From: Streptomyces ochraceiscleroticus
GTDB taxonomy: Bacteria > Actinomycetota > Actinomycetes > Streptomycetales > Streptomycetaceae
Length of the DNA: 64,000 nucleotides
Assembly: GCF_000720485.1 (NCBI RefSeq)
Contig: NZ_JOAX01000020.1
Span: 62,001-126,000, forward strand
Direction: 5' to 3'
The translations under genes were made by a program, and so were the position numbers. The notes under the pieces were generated by a model that worked only from the letters and a program-made list of their open reading frames with translations, was not told where the DNA came from and did no database searches. The first letter of the stretch is position 1; the number at the start of each line of letters is the position of its first letter. Shown here in pieces: positions 52,501 to 59,861 of the stretch.

Positions 52501-53340
52501 CTGCGCCGGCTGCTCACGCCGGCCGGACCGCTGCCCGAGGGCACGGGCTGGGACTTCGCGGGCGACCTGCTGCACACCCTGCTGCGGGACGTGCCCGAGG
52601 AGGTACGGGAGCTGCTGCCGCGGGCCGCGGCGGCGGTCGACCTGGATCACGCGTTCACGGCCTGGGGGCTGTGGGGCGACGCGGACGAGCGCGCGCAGGG
52701 CGCCCTGGCCCACTTCCGTACGCACGGCCTGCTCACCCCGCCCGTGCAGGACGGCCAGACCGACCAGTTGCACCCGCTGCTGCGCCACCTGCTGCTGCGC
52801 GAACTGGCCGGGCGGCCGGAGACCGGCGCGTTCACCTGGCGGCACGCCCACGACGCGCTGCGGCTGCGGGCGCGCGACCACGGCCAGGGGGCGGTCGCCG
52901 CGCACCACGCGCTGGCGCTCGGCGACCTGCCGGTGGCCGCGGAGTACCTCAGCCGCTTGTTCGAGCGGACGACGGACCGGGCGGCCCGGAGCGAGGCATT
53001 CGACCTGGTCCGGCGCGCGCCGGTGCGCGACTACGTCCTCTTCTCCGACGACTCACCGGTCCGCCGCTACCACCGCCTCGTCCGGCCGCTCGCGCAGGAC
53101 GGCCCGCCGGCGGCGATGGCGCGGGCGCTGGCCGCCGCCTGGCTCGGCCCGGAGCCGGCCCGCAGTGCGAGCGGCCGGGTCCGCGCCGACGCCCAGCCGG
53201 GCCGCCCCTACTTCGACCCGCTGACCGACCCGTACGGCATCCTCGTCCCGGCCCTGAGCGAGGCACTCACCGCCCTCGACCGCCACTACCCCGGCGACTG
53301 GGGCACGTCGCGCGCGGCGCTGTACGGCACGGACGACTGA
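49534..53340 (+). CDS. SAV_2336-type protein: degenerate vWA region plus STAND-like NTPase
   Basis: 1268-aa multidomain protein. An N-terminal helix (SPQELLDALWLATRL) is followed by a disordered acidic/Pro linker (35-120). A vWA-like domain (about 172-345) has a MIDAS-like VIDDGTSM (184-189) in which Gly replaces the middle Ser, and VVTDGIGSAW. A long helical region leads to a P-loop NTPase: Walker A LGPPGGGKTT (633-642, Lys640), Walker B CLLLLDNAD (836-844). The last 400 residues are helical, typical of STAND signalling ATPases. No superstructure-forming repeats such as WD40 were recognised. Expected to be the sensor/switch that works with the MoxR ATPase and controls the VMAP protease. Confidence 0.82.
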   Translation: MPERARRILGDSGVELSPQELLDALWLATRLPVPEEEAAEPDPEPGNGTAPPEPDDSSELEAPDGEPVLPSRSPGREARPQAPARAPRRPDAGHGLHGGSLRTTSPERDGGRPAVSVRAPEGKAVTDALALSRALRPLQQQRPSPVRTEVDEAATVDAMAETGLPDVAILPARERWLDLALVIDDGTSMLLWQRLCGELRGVLERLGAFRDVRVYGLHTRGGGRPALRSSPFGDGPANGDPAVLADPSGATMVLVVTDGIGSAWRGGRMAEVLAGWGRCGPTAVLQVLPPQLWKGSGVRADRWEVTTRGRASANATWQVTASGLPPELASFRGVPVPVLAPRPASVAEWARLVASPGGTAVLPLLRTAPAAAGDLGEDLAATPPPPPGTDAATAAVLRFRDTVSPEAYRLAAHLAALAPVSVPAMRLVQESVSWPAETAHLAEVFSGGLLRAVPPPAAHDVPERLRQFDFPAATKAILFDTVPTAELLETGLTVGRRMDELVGRSPDFPAWISHPAGPDRLPDHARAFAWVNDALLVRLGIGRAEAAGPRRTATAELPVAARIAAPRTTAAGRAPVPGVLPGPRVLDGGSPAPWPAAAAPNGARGEKLLKAAVLDALHRDPYAHSELPAYLFLGPPGGGKTTLLRQLSARAQELDAPLAWLDLDSAYSSITEVALEAARQFHRDAARHSALTFPAFAGLLTAFALAPAPRAIRELAESARGVLGRFPLGDVPSTVRAGLQSSLEALGDAPPPPGVGAVLRLAGEPRLRLRHLERALAGIARRSSGSARDLLRYLRRQLAGRPDEAGIMDEVLLRALLSDLRTAYGSGTPHRRSTNCLLLLDNADCAVGEEFLQGLAHARALDSGVTPAWDPLLAVATAGTVPRQVDPEQLAGPDLRFQLTHWRLTHRQENRTADDLVVAQLGGLSLAEVTELAAETLGGTRGLPRPPVARPAAWLGRLVHDVTRGHPGAVAALLDALPRFPADTDWAYRLRRLLTPAGPLPEGTGWDFAGDLLHTLLRDVPEEVRELLPRAAAAVDLDHAFTAWGLWGDADERAQGALAHFRTHGLLTPPVQDGQTDQLHPLLRHLLLRELAGRPETGAFTWRHAHDALRLRARDHGQGAVAAHHALALGDLPVAAEYLSRLFERTTDRAARSEAFDLVRRAPVRDYVLFSDDSPVRRYHRLVRPLAQDGPPAAMARALAAAWLGPEPARSASGRVRADAQPGRPYFDPLTDPYGILVPALSEALTALDRHYPGDWGTSRAALYGTDD

Positions 53341-53365
53341 CGCCGCGCCGGGCCCGCGCCGCGCG

Positions 53366-54268
53366 TCACTTCATCCACTCGTCCTCGTACTTCTCATACG
53401 TGCCATCGTGCTTCGCCAAGTGCACGAACTGGTCGACGTACCCCTTGAACTGGAAGTCCTTGCGCGGCAGCGCGTATGCCTTCTCGGCGAAGGTGAAGGG
53501 CTCGTCCGGGTGCACGGAGCACAGCTCGGGGTGGAGCTTGGCCTGGTAGAGCGTCTCGCTGGCGTCCGTCATCATCACGTCGGCCCGGCCCGCGACGATC
53601 TCGTCGAAGATCGTGTTGTTGTCGTTGTGCACCGTGATCTTCGCCTGCTTCAGGTGCGAGCGCGCGAACTCCTCGTTCGTACCGCCCGGGTTGACGACGA
53701 CGTGCGTCTCCGGCTTGTCGATGTCCTCCAGCGTGCGGTACTTGTCCTTGTCCTCGCAGCGCACGATCGGCGTCTTGCCGTCCGTACGGGTCGGCTCGCT
53801 GAAGGCGAGCTTGCGGGCGCGCGGCAGCGTGATGGAGACGCCGCCGACGGCTATGTCGCAGCGCCCGCCGTCGAGGTCGGCGACGAGGCTCGCCCAGGTG
53901 GTGGGGACGAAGACGGCCTTGGCGTCCAGGCTCTTCGCCAGGTCCCGCGCCATGTCGATGTCCACGCCGCTGTACGTCTCGGTCTTCCGGTCCCAGGAGG
54001 TGAAGGGGCGGTAGTCGCCGGTGGTGCACACCCGCAGGGTGCCGCGGCGCGGCACGGTGTCCAGGAGGCTGGGCGCGAGCTTGTGGACGACCTTCTTCTT
54101 GGCTGCCTTGGCGGTCTTGGCGCCCTTGGCGGCCGGCGCGGAGGGTGTGCCGGACGCGTCCGGCGTGGCGGACGCCTCCGGCTTGCCGTCCCCGGCGAAC
54201 GCGGTGGGCGCTGCGGCGGTGGCGGCGAGAAGGCAGGCGAGGGCGGACAGCGTGACGGCACGCTTCAT
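53366..54268 (-). CDS. Exported cyclohexadienyl dehydratase-like / family 3 solute-binding protein
   Basis: 300-aa secreted protein. The signal peptide (MKRAVTLSALACLLAATAAA, cleavage near AFA/GDG) lacks a lipobox Cys, and a Lys/Ala spacer follows. The mature part follows, from memory, cyclohexadienyl dehydratase PheC closely: CTTGDYRPFT, SGVDIDMARDLAKSL, DGKTPIVRC, VNPGGTNEEFAR and LHPELCSVHPDEPF. Glu199 in PGGTNEE corresponds to the catalytic proton donor of PheC. No ABC permease or ATPase is adjacent, supporting an enzyme rather than transport role: prephenate or arogenate dehydration outside the membrane. An amino-acid-binding protein remains possible. CAGGAG precedes the ATG. Confidence 0.8.
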   Translation of the reverse strand: MKRAVTLSALACLLAATAAAPTAFAGDGKPEASATPDASGTPSAPAAKGAKTAKAAKKKVVHKLAPSLLDTVPRRGTLRVCTTGDYRPFTSWDRKTETYSGVDIDMARDLAKSLDAKAVFVPTTWASLVADLDGGRCDIAVGGVSITLPRARKLAFSEPTRTDGKTPIVRCEDKDKYRTLEDIDKPETHVVVNPGGTNEEFARSHLKQAKITVHNDNNTIFDEIVAGRADVMMTDASETLYQAKLHPELCSVHPDEPFTFAEKAYALPRKDFQFKGYVDQFVHLAKHDGTYEKYEDEWMK

Positions 54269-54386
54269 GGCGACTCCTGACGCGGCGGGGGCTGCGGGCA
54301 AGCTCCTGGGCCGGCATGGGCCGACAAGGGCTCGGCAAGATCAAGAGCTTAAGCCCGCAGCGCCATTCAGCGCATCCGTACCGTCG

Positions 54387-55583
54387 TCAGCGCACCCGTA
54401 CCGGCAGGCGGACCGGGCCGCGCATGAGGAGGCCGGAGCGCCACTGCAGCGTGGCGGGGTCGGCGTCCAGGGCGAGGTCCGGGCAGCGCTCCAGGAGCGT
54501 GCGGACGGCGATCCGCCCCTCCATGCGGGCCAGCGGGGCGCCCAGGCAGTAGTGGATGCCGTGCCCGAAGGCCAGGTGGCCGCGGGTCTCGCGGGTGATG
54601 TCGAAGCGGTCGGGCGCATCGAACCGGCCGGGCTCCCGGGCGGCCGACGCCAGCGCCACGACGACGATGTCACCGGCCGGCAGCACCGTGCCGCCGATCT
54701 CCACCGGCTCCCCGGTGAAGCGCCAGGTGCTGGTCTCCACCGGCCCGTCGTACCGCAGCATCTCCTCGACGGCGTTGTCCAGCAGCCCGAAGTCGGCACG
54801 CAGCGCGGCGAGCTGGTCCGGGTGGCGCAGCAGGGCGAGGGTGCCGTTGGCGATCAGTCCGACTGTGGTTTCGTGGCCGGCGACGAGCAGGAGGAAGGCC
54901 ATGCCGACCAGTTCGTCGCCGGAGAGCCGGTCGCCGTCCTCGTCGGTGGTGCGGATGAGCGCGCTGAAGAGGTCGGGGCCCGGCGTGTGCCGCTTGTCCT
55001 CGATGAGCTGCTTCATGTAGCGCGCGAGCTCGGCCTCCGTGCCGTCCTTGCCGCCCGGCCCGTCGGTGGTGACGAACGCGTCCGACCAGCGCCGGAACCG
55101 CTCCCGGTCCAGGTCCGGCACGCCCAGCAGCTCGCAGATCACCGTCATGGGCAACGGGTAGGCGAGCGCGTCGACCAGGTCGGCACGGCCGTCCGGGGAC
55201 TTCGCGAGCATGTCGTCGATCAGGCCGTCGGTGATGCGCTGCACGGTCGGGCGGAGCGCCTCGACCGCGCCGCCGGTGAAGGCCCTGGCGACCAGCTTCC
55301 GCAGCCGGGTGTGGCGCGGCGGGTCGCTCTGCAGCATGTTGCTGAGGAGCTGGCCGCTGTCCCCTTCCGGCTGCCACTCGGGGTGCGCCGACCAGTCCTT
55401 CTTCAGCCGGGGGTCGGCGAGCGCGGCCCGGGCCTCGTCGTATCCGACGACCAGCCAGACTTCGCGGCCGTCGGGCAGCCGCACCCGGTGCACCGGGCCT
55501 CGCACCCGCAGCGCGGCGTAGTACGGATACGGGTCGCTGGTGAAGTCCGGTCCTAACGCGGTGAGTTCGACGATGTCCGTCAT
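54387..55583 (-). CDS. Cytochrome P450
   Basis: 398-aa soluble bacterial P450 (CYP105/107-like). The I-helix is LLVAGHETTVGL with the acid-alcohol pair ET, and the heme-binding loop is FGHGIHYCLGAPLA (Cys346). The RRWSDAF and EEMLRYDGPVE regions are typical of macrolide or xenobiotic hydroxylases. GGGGGAG precedes the ATG. It is divergent from a truncated macrolide-type glycosyltransferase. No ferredoxin is adjacent. The substrate is unknown; the neighbour suggests antibiotic modification. Confidence 0.93.
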   Translation of the reverse strand: MTDIVELTALGPDFTSDPYPYYAALRVRGPVHRVRLPDGREVWLVVGYDEARAALADPRLKKDWSAHPEWQPEGDSGQLLSNMLQSDPPRHTRLRKLVARAFTGGAVEALRPTVQRITDGLIDDMLAKSPDGRADLVDALAYPLPMTVICELLGVPDLDRERFRRWSDAFVTTDGPGGKDGTEAELARYMKQLIEDKRHTPGPDLFSALIRTTDEDGDRLSGDELVGMAFLLLVAGHETTVGLIANGTLALLRHPDQLAALRADFGLLDNAVEEMLRYDGPVETSTWRFTGEPVEIGGTVLPAGDIVVVALASAAREPGRFDAPDRFDITRETRGHLAFGHGIHYCLGAPLARMEGRIAVRTLLERCPDLALDADPATLQWRSGLLMRGPVRLPVRVR

Positions 55584-55619
55584 GTGCGCTCCCCCTGGCC
55601 GCTGGGCCTCGAAAAATGA

Positions 55620-55656
55620 TTGGTCGCCTCAGGCACACGAGGTTACGTTGGGGCCA
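55620..55656 (+). promoter_or_regulatory. Promoter predicted to give a leaderless transcript
   Basis: TTGGTC (55620-55625), 18-bp spacer, TACGTT (55644-55649). The expected start point, 7 nt beyond the -10, is the A of an ATG at 55656. It points toward the truncated glycosyltransferase and overlaps the 5' leader of the divergent P450 gene. Confidence 0.5.
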
Positions 55657-55682
55657 TGCATCACCACCAGATCTACGGCTGA
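55656..55682 (+). CDS. Possible leaderless octapeptide leader ORF (MHHHQIYG)
   Basis: ATG, seven codons (His-His-His-Gln-Ile-Tyr-Gly) and TGA. It starts exactly at the predicted transcription start of the promoter above. It precedes the glycosyltransferase remnant by 123 bp. Three successive His codons suggest an attenuator-type or ribosome-arrest leader. It is far too short to judge by coding bias and may be chance. Confidence 0.3.
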   Translation: MHHHQIYG

Positions 55683-55805
55683 CACGGCCCCGGCGGCGAC
55701 TCCGCCCGCCGCACTGCCCGTTCGCCCGCCCGCGCCGCAGCACCAGGCGCCAGGTGCCGGGCCGATGTGTCCTGCCCACCGCAGATCTGAATCGAGTGAT
55801 CCTCC

Positions 55806-56303
55806 ATGGCTTCCCGTACTGCCCACATCGCGATGATCGGCAATCCCGTCATCAGCCACACCCTCCCCGGTATCGAGATCATCCGGGAGCTGGTGGCCCG
55901 CGGCCACCGCGTCACGTACGCCAACGACCCGTTCCTGGCCGACCTGGTCACCTCGACCGGCGCCGAGCTGCGCCCGTACCGCTCCACCCTTCCCCCGGTG
56001 ACCGGCGGCACCTGGCCCGAGGACCCGGTCGAGGGGATGACCGTCTTCCTCGACGACGCCGTCCGGATGCTGCCGCAGCTGCACGCGCTGTACGACGACG
56101 ACCCGGCCGACCTGTACCTGTACGACATCGGCGGGTACGCGGGCCGGGCGCTCGCCGAGTCGCAGGGGCGGCCCACGCTCCAGCTCTCCCCCACCCGGCG
56201 GAGGGCCGGTGCCTGGTGGCCGCGGCCCTCTCCGTGGCGTCAGAAGCTGCTGCCGTCGAAAGGCCGGATCGCCTGGCAGGATGTGTACACTTCTGTAAGG
56301 TAG
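55806..56303 (+). pseudogene. Truncated macrolide glycosyltransferase (MGT/OleD-like)
   Basis: The first about 133 residues are a good MGT-family N-terminal domain: HIAMIGNPVISHTLPGIEII, RELVARGHRVTYAN, FLDDAVRMLPQLHALYDDD, YAGRALAESQGRPTLQLSPT. At about 56200 similarity stops and the frame runs through unrelated codons to a stop at 56303. The acceptor-domain remainder and the whole C-terminal UDP-sugar-binding domain (about 270 residues) are missing, so it cannot be a functional transferase. The break coincides with the start of a toxin-antitoxin module. In the intact state it would glucosylate macrolides. Confidence 0.8.
56283..56302 (+). promoter_or_regulatory. Toxin-antitoxin promoter/operator
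   Basis: The palindrome GTGTACAC (56283-56290) is followed by a TAAGGT -10-like hexamer (56297-56302) and the antitoxin ATG 6 bp later. This is typical of Phd/YefM-type promoters autorepressed by the antitoxin-toxin complex. A short or absent leader is likely. Confidence 0.55.
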
Positions 56304-56308
56304 TGAGC

Positions 56309-56569
56309 ATGACGGAGAGCACTTACTCGATCGTGGAGGCCCGCGCCCGGCTGGGCGCCATCGCGCGCGAGGTCAGCGCCACCCGCGAACCGGTCGCCAT
56401 CACCGACCACGGGCAAACCATCGCCATACTGGTCAGCCCCGCCGATGCCCTGGAGCTGGAGGAGATGCGGGCCCTGTCCGCCTACCGTGCGCGCCAGGCA
56501 CAGGGCGAAAGCGCCGGCGTCTCGCAGGCCGAGGCGTACCGCCGGGTGTTCGGCGGGGATGAGGCGTGA
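56309..56569 (+). CDS. Type II antitoxin, Phd/YefM family
   Basis: 86-aa antitoxin. The N-terminal DNA-binding fold is YSIVEARARLGAIAREVSAT, followed by EPVAITDHGQTIAILVSP, the Phd/YefM hallmark. The C-terminal acidic helix (about 50-86) should wrap the toxin. It overlaps the toxin gene by GTGA. The complex probably autorepresses at the GTGTACAC palindrome upstream. Confidence 0.9.
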   Translation: MTESTYSIVEARARLGAIAREVSATREPVAITDHGQTIAILVSPADALELEEMRALSAYRARQAQGESAGVSQAEAYRRVFGGDEA

Positions 56570-56811
56570 GCTACGAGATCATCTGGGAGCCCGAGGCCCT
56601 CGCCCAGGCAGAGCGGTTCGCCAAGGATGATCCGACCGGCGTGCGGCAGGTGTTCAGCGCCGTCGACCGTCTCGCCGACGATCCGAGACCCGAGGGCGCG
56701 TCCGGCGGCGCCGACGTGTTGCGCATCCATATCGGTCGCTACCGCCTGATGTACGAGGTCATCGATCGGCAGGTCCGCATCAGCGTCATTCACCTCGGTC
56801 GCCTGCGCTGA
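56566..56811 (+). CDS. Type II toxin, RelE/ParE family
   Basis: 81-aa toxin of the RelE superfamily: YEIIWEPEALAQAERFA, a central RVFSAVDRLADDPRP-like helix region (here QVFSAVDRLADDPRPEG), GRYRLMYEVID and the ending ISVIHLGRLR. The Arg of GRYRLMYEV and the terminal H-x-G-R segment are those used by ribosome-dependent mRNA interferases. The GTG start overlaps the antitoxin stop. Expected to cleave mRNA at the ribosome when the antitoxin is degraded. Confidence 0.9.
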   Translation: MSYEIIWEPEALAQAERFAKDDPTGVRQVFSAVDRLADDPRPEGASGGADVLRIHIGRYRLMYEVIDRQVRISVIHLGRLR

Positions 56812-56829
56812 CAGCTCTGGCCGCAGACA

Positions 56830-56864
56830 GCGCCCGTTCCGGCAGGACACGCCGGGACGGGCGC
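56830..56864. terminator. Long hairpin after the toxin gene
   Basis: A 14-bp stem with one T-G pair (GCGCCCGTTCCGGC / GCCGGGACGGGCGC) and a 7-nt loop, between the RelE gene and the 3' end of the convergent aldolase gene. Likely a bidirectional terminator. Confidence 0.65.
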
Positions 56865-56889
56865 CGGCCGTTTGGATGTTGTCTCAGCC

Positions 56890-57921
56890 TCAGCCCCGCG
56901 CCGCCACCATGTCCAGGGCGACGTCCGTGATCATGTCCTCCTGGCCGCCGACCAGGCCCCGGCGGCCCACCTCGACGAGGATGGTGCGGGTGTCCAGGCC
57001 GTACCGGTCGGCGGCCGCCTCGGCGTGCCGCAGGAAGCTGGAGTAGACCCCCGCGTACCCCAGGCTCAGGGTCTCCCGGTCCACCCGCACCTCGCGGTCC
57101 TGGAGCGGGCGTACGAGGTCGTCGGCCGCGTCCATCAGCGGGAACAGGTCGCAGCCGTGCTCCCAGCCCATCAGGTCGGCGACGGCCACGAACGCCTCCA
57201 GCGGGCAGTTGCCGGCGCCCGCGCCCTGGCCGGCCAGCGAGGCGTCGACGCGGGTGGCGCCGTGCTCCACGGCGACGACGGTGTTGGCGACGCCGAGCGC
57301 GAGGTTGTGATGGGCGTGGATGCCGAGCCCGGTGTCCGGGTCGAGGACGTCGCGGTAGGCGCGGAAGCGGTCGCGTACGCCGTCCATGGTCAGCCGGCCG
57401 CCGGAGTCGGTGACGTACACGCACTGCGCGCCGTAGGACTCCATCAGCTTGGCCTGGCGGGCCAGTTCGGCGGGCTCCGCCATGTGGGACATCATCAGGA
57501 ACCCGGCCACGTCCATGCCGAGTTCGCGGGCGACCGCGATGTGCTGGGCCGATACATCGGCCTCGGTGCAGTGGGTCGCGATGCGGACGGAGCGGATGCC
57601 GAGCGCGTGCGCCTGCTTGAGGTCCCGGACGGTGCCGATGCCGGGGAGCAGGAGGGTGGTCGGTACGGCGGTCTTCGCGGCGTCGGTGACGGCCTCGATC
57701 CACTCCCAGTCGGTGTGCGCGCCGACGCCGTAGGTGATGCTGGAGCCCGACAGGCCGTCGCCGTGGGCGATTTCGATGGCGCCGACGCCGGCCGCGTCCA
57801 GGGCGGCGGCGATGGCGCGGGCCTGGTCGACGGTGTAGCGGTGCCGGATGGCGTGCATGCCGTCCCGGAGGGTGACGTCCTGGACGTACAGGGCCGGTGC
57901 GCCGGCTTGGTGCCTGGTCAT
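56890..57921 (-). CDS. 4-hydroxy-2-oxovalerate aldolase
   Basis: 343-aa DmpG/BphI/HsaF-type aldolase cleaving 4-hydroxy-2-oxo acids to pyruvate and an aldehyde, channelled to the partner dehydrogenase. The N-terminal [25 protein letters not shown] and VTDSGG-metal region, plus [15 protein letters not shown], are conserved; the C-terminal communication domain is present. The ATG overlaps the dehydrogenase stop by ATGA. It is the last gene of the IclR-controlled operon. Confidence 0.93.
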   Translation of the reverse strand: MTRHQAGAPALYVQDVTLRDGMHAIRHRYTVDQARAIAAALDAAGVGAIEIAHGDGLSGSSITYGVGAHTDWEWIEAVTDAAKTAVPTTLLLPGIGTVRDLKQAHALGIRSVRIATHCTEADVSAQHIAVARELGMDVAGFLMMSHMAEPAELARQAKLMESYGAQCVYVTDSGGRLTMDGVRDRFRAYRDVLDPDTGLGIHAHHNLALGVANTVVAVEHGATRVDASLAGQGAGAGNCPLEAFVAVADLMGWEHGCDLFPLMDAADDLVRPLQDREVRVDRETLSLGYAGVYSSFLRHAEAAADRYGLDTRTILVEVGRRGLVGGQEDMITDVALDMVAARG

Positions 57922-58886
57922 CGTGCTGCCACCTCGCTGGTGCGGTGTGCGGCGATGCGCTCCGCGGTGCGCAGCGCGGCCGAGGTCATGATGTCGAGGT
58001 TCCCGGCGTAGGCCGGGAGGTAGTGCGCCGCGCCCTCCACTTCGAGGAAGACGGAGACCTTCAGGGCGTCGCCGGACGCGGCCGCCGCGGGCAGCAGCGC
58101 GTGCAGCGGGTCGCCCGCGACGACCTTCTCGAACTGCACTTCCTGCTTGAGCCGGTAGCCGGGGACATACGCCTGGACCCGCGCGGCCATCTCCGCGACG
58201 GCCGCGGCGAGGGCCTCGCGGTCGCCGTCCGACACCAGGCAGTGCACGGTGTCCCGCATGATCAGTGGCGGTTCGGCGGGGTTGAGGATGATCACCGCCT
58301 TGCCGCGCGCCGCGCCGCCGACCCGCTCGATCGCGGCGGCGGTGGTCTCGGTGAACTCGTCGATGTTCGCGCGGGTGCCGGGCCCCGCCGAGCGCGAGGA
58401 GATCGAGGCGACGATCTCGCCGTAGTGGACGGGCGTGACGGCCGAGACCGCGGCGACGACCGGGATGGTGGCCTGGCCGCCGCAGGTGACCATGTTGACG
58501 TTGGGCGCGTCCAGATGGGCATCGAGGTTGACCGGCGGCACGACGTACGGGCCGAGCGCCGCCGGGGTCAGGTCGATGACCGTACGGCCGAGGGCGCGCA
58601 GTACCTCGTCGTGGTGGCGGTGCGCCCCGGCGGAGGTGGCGTCGAAGACGATCCGTACGTCCTCGAACTCGGGGAGCTTCACCAGCCCTTCGACGCCTTC
58701 GTGGGTGGTGGCGATCTTCAGCCGGCGGGCCCGGGCGAGGCCGTCGGAGTCGGGGTCGATGCCGGCCAGCGCGACGATTTCGAGGCTCTCGGAGAGCCGC
58801 AGCACCTTGATCATCAGGTCGGTGCCGATGTTGCCGGAGCCGATGATCGCGACCTTGGTGCGCGCGTCGGGGGCGTGCTCGCTCAT
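57918..58886 (-). CDS. Acetaldehyde dehydrogenase (acylating)
   Basis: 322-aa CoA-acylating dehydrogenase (DmpF/BphJ/HsaG). The Rossmann motif is [15 protein letters not shown] (11-25), the nucleophilic Cys is in [12 protein letters not shown] and the TSAGAHRHH segment is present. It converts acetaldehyde or propionaldehyde from the aldolase to the acyl-CoA. Four-base overlaps with both neighbours indicate strict coupling and complex formation. Confidence 0.93.
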   Translation of the reverse strand: MSEHAPDARTKVAIIGSGNIGTDLMIKVLRLSESLEIVALAGIDPDSDGLARARRLKIATTHEGVEGLVKLPEFEDVRIVFDATSAGAHRHHDEVLRALGRTVIDLTPAALGPYVVPPVNLDAHLDAPNVNMVTCGGQATIPVVAAVSAVTPVHYGEIVASISSRSAGPGTRANIDEFTETTAAAIERVGGAARGKAVIILNPAEPPLIMRDTVHCLVSDGDREALAAAVAEMAARVQAYVPGYRLKQEVQFEKVVAGDPLHALLPAAAASGDALKVSVFLEVEGAAHYLPAYAGNLDIMTSAALRTAERIAAHRTSEVAAR

Positions 58887-59722
58887 CGCTGCTCTCCTTC
58901 CGTCTCCGCCGCGAACCGGGTCGTCACCGAGCCCAGCCCCGAGATGTGCGCCTCGAACACGTCGCCCGGTGCCGCGGCCGCCATCGGGCCGAGCGCGCCG
59001 GTCAGTACGACGTCGCCGGCCCGCAGCGGGTCGCCCGTCGCGGCGAGCGCGGAGGCCAGCCAGGCGGCGGCGTTGAGCGGGCTGCCCAGGCAGTCGGCGC
59101 CGGTGCCCGTGGAGACCTGCGCGCCGTTGCGGGTCATGGTCATCCGTACGGCGCGCAGGTCCAGCTTCGTCACCGGGACGGGGGCGCTGCCGAGCACAAA
59201 GAGCCCCGAAGAGGCGTTGTCGGCGACGGTGTCGACGATCGAGATGTCCCAGCCGGCCACCCGGCTGTCGACGATCTCCAGCGCGGCCAGCGCGAAGTCC
59301 GTCGCGCGCAGCACGTCCGCGACGGTGCAGTCGCGGTGCGGCAGGCCGGCCCCCAGGACGAGCGCGACCTCCGCCTCCACCTTGGGCTGCAGCAGCCGTC
59401 CGGCCGCCACCGGCTCGCCCTCGGGCACCGCCATGCCGGCGAGCAGGGCGCCGAAGTCCGGGCGGTCCACGCCGAGCTGGGCCTGGACCGCGGGCGAGGT
59501 GAGGCCGGTCTTGCGGCCGACGATCCGGCCGCCGGCGGCGATTTCGCGCTCGATGGTGAGCCGCTGGACCGCGTACGCGGTCTCCAGGTCGCCTTCGGGC
59601 AGCAGGCCGCGTACGGGGGCGCAGGGCACGCCGGTACGGGCGGCCTCCGCCAGGATGTCGGCGGCCTTGACGACGGCGGGCGGCGCGCCGTCCGCGCGGA
59701 CGGACTCGGGTGGGGTCGGCAT
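58883..59722 (-). CDS. 2-hydroxypenta-2,4-dienoate hydratase (2-keto-4-pentenoate hydratase)
   Basis: 279-aa FAH-superfamily hydratase (DmpE/MhpD/HsaE). Motifs are [29 protein letters not shown] with metal-binding Glu, [12 protein letters not shown] and [12 protein letters not shown]. It hydrates the dienoate produced by meta-cleavage to 4-hydroxy-2-oxovalerate. AGGAG precedes the ATG by 7 bp. It is the first gene of the operon, with a divergent IclR gene 127 bp upstream. Confidence 0.92.
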   Translation of the reverse strand: MPTPPESVRADGAPPAVVKAADILAEAARTGVPCAPVRGLLPEGDLETAYAVQRLTIEREIAAGGRIVGRKTGLTSPAVQAQLGVDRPDFGALLAGMAVPEGEPVAAGRLLQPKVEAEVALVLGAGLPHRDCTVADVLRATDFALAALEIVDSRVAGWDISIVDTVADNASSGLFVLGSAPVPVTKLDLRAVRMTMTRNGAQVSTGTGADCLGSPLNAAAWLASALAATGDPLRAGDVVLTGALGPMAAAAPGDVFEAHISGLGSVTTRFAAETEGEQR

Positions 59723-59844
59723 GGAGCGTCTCCTGATCGGCGTGAAGAGGCGGCGTGTGAGCGGCGGCTGGGCGGCCGGGCGATCTTCCGAAGGGAAGGC
59801 GTGGGCTCCGGTATAGACGTGGGGCCGTGGACGGGACAATGTTT

Positions 59845-59861
59845 GTTCCGTGACACGGAAC
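59845..59861. promoter_or_regulatory. IclR operator overlapping its own start codon
   Basis: GTTCCGTG-A-CACGGAAC, a perfect 17-bp palindrome including the GTG start codon of the IclR gene (59850). The arms resemble the TTCCG/CGGAA core of IclR-family sites. It lies between the divergent promoters and could serve both. Confidence 0.65.

Noticed and set aside
53341..53365. Terminator between the conflict cluster and the convergent dehydratase-like gene
   Set aside because: Only a weak GC-rich imperfect repeat fits in the 25-bp gap; no convincing stem.
53366..56303. Secondary-metabolite gene cluster (P450 plus glycosyltransferase)
   Set aside because: No polyketide synthase, peptide synthetase, terpene or tailoring cluster surrounds them, and the glycosyltransferase is truncated.
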